DNA of 64,000 nt from Phorcus lineatus. Its lineage: Eukaryota; Mollusca; Gastropoda; Trochida; Trochidae. The stretch spans positions 39,988,054 to 40,052,053 of the forward strand of contig OV121094.1 of NCBI GenBank assembly GCA_921293015.1, read 5' to 3'. The notes below the pieces were generated by a model. It had not been told where the DNA came from. It saw only the letters and a program-made list of their open reading frames with translations, and did no database searches. The first letter of the stretch is position 1. Each line of letters opens with the position of its first letter. Positions 60,101 to 64,000 of this stretch are shown here, piece by piece. A program made the position numbers and the translations under genes.

Positions 60101-62155
60101 TTCAAACTTTTTTAGGCCATGGACACCTAATTGAAGTAACTACTTCAACAATGAAGCTATCACATAATGCTGAGAAGTAGTTGCATTCTTTATTCTTCAA
60201 TTTGCCATGCCAACTTGCAATGATTGGAAAGATATTACAAAAATTCGCTTTGATTTGATAATTTGATGATTTCACAGAAGGAAAGAGGGGCATATGAATG
60301 CTACAGATTTTACCTTAAATGACAACACACACAATGTATATCTGAACTGTTGATGGCATCATATTTCAATAAGAAGGTATCAAAATTAACAAATGATATC
60401 AACCAAACTAAAGCTATAGGATATGGCTATATTTCATCATCTGACGTGGTAAAACAATCTACTATGTTATTTCTTAATTCAACAATTTTCTGTTTTTTGG
60501 ATATTTTTTACAGGCCTATACATGTATTTTGAGAAAAAAATGATTTACGAACTCATACCAAAAACAAAATCTTAAACTAAAAAGTTTTATGATCTTACAT
60601 TAGAGAAATTGAAACTACTTCTCTTGAATCCTGACATAATGATTGAGGGAGTGTATTTGTTGCTGTAAGACTAACTGACGTTTCCTTCATATTTGTTTTG
60701 GATTAGCATTTCGTTTTAGCCTGTGTCAGATAAATCTTTGAAAAGAAAGAAATGCTATCACATTGCAAATATTGTGTCCTATGCATATTAACAGAAGAAT
60801 AATAGGTTTACAGTATCGTGGGATTTTGGTGTATTTTTGTCAAGAAGTGACAGCAAAAATAATCACATTTTGTCATTGGAACCATTTTGCAGCTATATCG
60901 CTGTTAATTTAATGATTTTTGACGATGTATTTCATATGAATAAATAATATCAAAATATCTTTCAAAATTGTAATATAACAGCTGAACTGGTGAACTGAAA
61001 GACTGAGGTTTATTTTTGTCAATTTGAAATTGGAGAAATTGGTTACGCTGCTTTTAAATAATCTAATAGTAATTTCATATGATTTCAAAGACAGAATAGA
61101 TATTGTTGCAGCACTGATCACGTAGCAATACTGGAGTTTTTCAAGTGATAAAGTTTATTCTCACTTTTAATAATTGTTTTTAAAATTCAAGATTTTCAAA
61201 ACTTCATGCAAAGACGTCGAATGTTAGGCCCCTAGACAGATGAATTATGGAAAAAATCCACAAAAACCAAACTGAAGAAAAATGTTCATAAATTAAACAG
61301 AAATATCTTCGTAGTTTTTTGTTCACAACTGGTGTGACCAAGTAAAAATAAGATATTTTAGGATTAACATGTACTGCTAAATCATCTAGAACACAGCACA
61401 TAAGATTCATGTATAAGATAGTTGTATCTTAAAAAGCTTTGAAAAATATCAATTTAGTCAATGTTCTACCTTCAAACATTTAATTAATATCTATAATATT
61501 ATCAAAACCAATGTAGCACGTTTTTGTATCTTTTTGTAATCTAAAAAAACAAAATTCCTTTTTAATAAGAAAGTAACTTTGATTAAAAAAAACACTTAAA
61601 AGTTTCATTTATCTTGACTGACTTGAAAGTTTTCAAACTACAATGGAAGCATGAAGGTTGGCTTTCAACTGAAGAAAGATAATATGTCATATTTTACCTG
61701 CTTGATATTCCTGGATATTTTGGTGTTGGATCAAATAAGTTCAAAACATATTCATGAGTTGATAAATTGTTGGTTTTAATGGAATTGAAACTGTTTGAAA
61801 ACGCTCTATCATAACTCTTGTTTTTCAAGGTTCATCCAATCAGCAAAGTGGCAAACGATAATTCATTTTCTTTCTGAGTAAACACATAGAAAGTGATTTA
61901 TCAATGTAAACCGAGGAAGGTTCATTTTCTTTTTAAATATTTTCTTTTTATCTTTTATCTCAGCTTTATGATTCTTCATTTGGAAGAACGTTTATTAACA
62001 TACACATTATATGAGCAAACATTACGAAAAACACTTAAGTAGTGTAACATATGAACAAAATGATTTGTAAAGGCTGAAACAAAGCTGGTTTTTACAGTTT
62101 TGTAAAACTATTCTAAGTTTGACAGATATGCACGTCTTTCTAAAACCATTGAAAA
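57127..62155. other. long AT-rich stretch, no gene seen
   Basis: Open frames are short and without splice context. No RNA gene recognised. Probably intergenic or a large intron. Confidence 0.4.
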
Positions 62156-62313
62156 TCAGTCTTCATTATATTCAAGTGTTCCCAGACGGTGCCTAGATAT
62201 TACAATGGGCTTGTTGTGTACTCCGATCTCTTCAGATGTTATTGCGTTTATTACAACATCGATATTTGTTTCCGTTAGCTTAATCAATATGCCATGTGGT
62301 CTAGCTAGATCTC
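62156..62313 (-). CDS. possible terminal coding exon, unknown protein
   Basis: On the minus strand a pyrimidine-rich acceptor (CACGCCTCTCTTTAG) at 62,314 precedes 52 codons: DLARPHGILIKLTETNIDVV, INAITSEEIGVHNKPIV, ISRHRLGTLEYNED, then TGA. Composition is more balanced than in neighbouring frames and the frame looks protein-like, with no donor before the stop, hence a last exon. The protein family is not recognised. No upstream exon was found in the window to its right, so it may be chance or a relic. Confidence 0.3.
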
Positions 62314-64000
62314 CTAAAGAGAGGCGTGGTAAAATCAAACAATGTAGCTCATTACACAAAAAACAACATGATTAATTCCTACAAAGTATCACAAGATACA
62401 TTGGTGTGAACTGATATGACAGAAGAAATTGGGATGGAAAATGTTATTATTTGATTTGTCGATGACAAGCAACAAATTATTTATTTCATGCTTGTGGGTG
62501 AAATTGCATAATTTCATCCAATAGAATATATCCGTATCTGACCCTTGTAGTAAGAAAATAAAAGAGTGGATGTAAAGTGATATGACAAAGTTTGAAGATG
62601 ACATGTTTACCTCATGAAACAATTGTCTTATATAACGAACACTCTCTTAATGGACACTTCTCAGCGTTCGCTAGGAACATATGTGTTATTAGAACCTTTC
62701 TACTTCAAGAGACGAGATTACATAAGGACAAACTAATTAAAGAGAGATTCCTTTTGGAAATATATGACACATTCCATAAATGATATAAACCCTATGTCAA
62801 GTTTTTGTGATGGTTATATTCATGGCAACTGGATATTCTTTATCGTCAGTGATCAAAACATCACGCTGTCACAAGTTCTACAGCCGAGCTGCACATAATA
62901 TGAAAAGTTCATTAATCGGAAGTTGCTTTGTGTTTGATAAGCTGGTTAGGCATACTAAAGTTATAATAACCCTCATTGTTCATGTCCACTTCCCTTCACT
63001 TTTCAACTCGATAGATATCTTTTTTACTTTGGAATAAATAACTCTTCATTGCTTTTTGATTAATTCCTAAAAAATAATCACTGAAGGTCAGTTTGCCGCT
63101 GCCTTGTTTGTTATCTTCATCATATTGACATTCTCTTTAATCAAATCACAGATAAGCGTAATTAATGAGTCTAGACATGATAATATCTTTTCTTCCGATG
63201 CTTAAATTACTTTAAAATATCAAGGAAGTCTTTATATCGACATTTTTGCTAAATGGTGTTCAACTCACAATGAAAGATTGCCGTCCATTTGGTCATATCT
63301 TTGCTTTCATGAGTTTCAAATAGACACTAAATAGTTTAATATTGGGTAAATTACTGAAGCCAGCTTTCCACAACAGATTTATTAGTTTGAATCAATGCTT
63401 TAACTTTACCCCTAAACCAATGTGAAGTATTTAATTATCTTTGAAATTGAAATCATAACGTGAATATTCATACGCAAGGTTTACGCAAATTATGAACATT
63501 CCCGCAAACATGAGTATTTGCAATGTTGCAATATTAATTTGCAATATTTAAAGTTATTTTATTGAACCAAAAATTTCAGGGTGAAATGATATCTCGATTT
63601 CGACAGTGTCACATATAAAGAAAACCTTAAAAAAACCCAGGATTTGAATTTTAAGCGACATACCGCCTTCTGATTGAGCTGTATGAGGTCATGTGACCGA
63701 TATCCGTTCCAATAAATCTGTTAATCCAAAGAAGTATTACTCTCTAATTTTGCTTTTTCTACCTTCTGATTGGATTAAATGAGCTCATGTGAACTTAAGG
63801 ACTACTTTTTTAAATGTAGCTTCGCGGAGTGCTGAGACAAACGTTAACATACCTTTTTCACAAATATCTTTTTAAAATGCTTAGAAAAGACTTCATATTC
63901 ATAATCAATTTTAAAGATTGAAAAAAACCCAGTTTATCGTAATATTTATTAAATATTTTCAATAATCTTCTCTGTATACTTCTTTTTGATAGTGATTTCA
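62314..64000. other. AT-rich end of the window
   Basis: A degenerate direct duplication around CCTTCTGATTG / ATGAG.TCATGTGA occurs at 63,664-63,700 and 63,761-63,795. No gene is seen. Confidence 0.4.

Overview
The window is nuclear DNA of an animal, very probably a mollusc. It is AT-rich, nearly all long ORFs are absent, and the one convincing host gene is split by introns with ordinary GT..AG borders. tRNA-derived SINEs, a non-LTR retrotransposon, Ty3-type, Tc1-type and mariner-type relics and several short inverted-repeat elements are interspersed. The host gene encodes a secreted zona pellucida (ZP) domain protein with the architecture of gastropod egg-coat (vitelline envelope) ZP proteins, so a gastropod such as a limpet or abalone relative is my best guess; the species is not identifiable from the sequence alone.

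Layout. 0.3-1.1 kb: a tRNA-type SINE and a decayed mariner-family transposase, both on the minus strand. 1.9-2.05 kb: a possible isolated 5' exon. 3.4-3.9 kb: a MITE-like element. 4.5-9.6 kb: a tRNA-SINE head followed directly by a nine-exon ZP gene (plus strand, 419 residues); its intron 7 carries a second MITE and a third MITE lies just 3' of the gene. 10.7-52.9 kb: three old, large, directly repeated blocks (A about 10.7-15.1, B about 15.6-34.8, C about 36.0-52.9 kb) that still align over many kilobases, mostly non-coding. Within them are a 47-bp minisatellite (19 copies in B, one ancestral-looking copy in C), an inverted sub-segment, a very young poly(A)-tailed insertion with a 12-bp target-site duplication, two near-perfect palindromes with single-base centres, and several exon-like minus-strand blocks present in all three copies. 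50.5-52.4 kb: an inverted-repeat element containing a 5'-truncated LINE. 52.9-53.5 kb: a Ty3-type pol fragment exactly at the end of block C. 55.3-56.4 kb: an internally deleted Tc1-type transposon with both terminal inverted repeats. 56.4-64 kb: AT-rich sequence with one good hairpin and one possible terminal exon.

The only complete functional gene I can defend is the ZP gene: signal peptide, ten-cysteine ZP module, furin-type site, Gln-rich propeptide, C-terminal membrane anchor. The remainder is mobile-element relics, repeats and an ancient segmental duplication whose conserved pieces may be remnants of a duplicated minus-strand gene of unknown identity. All splice junctions were read by eye and are inference until RNA data are compared.
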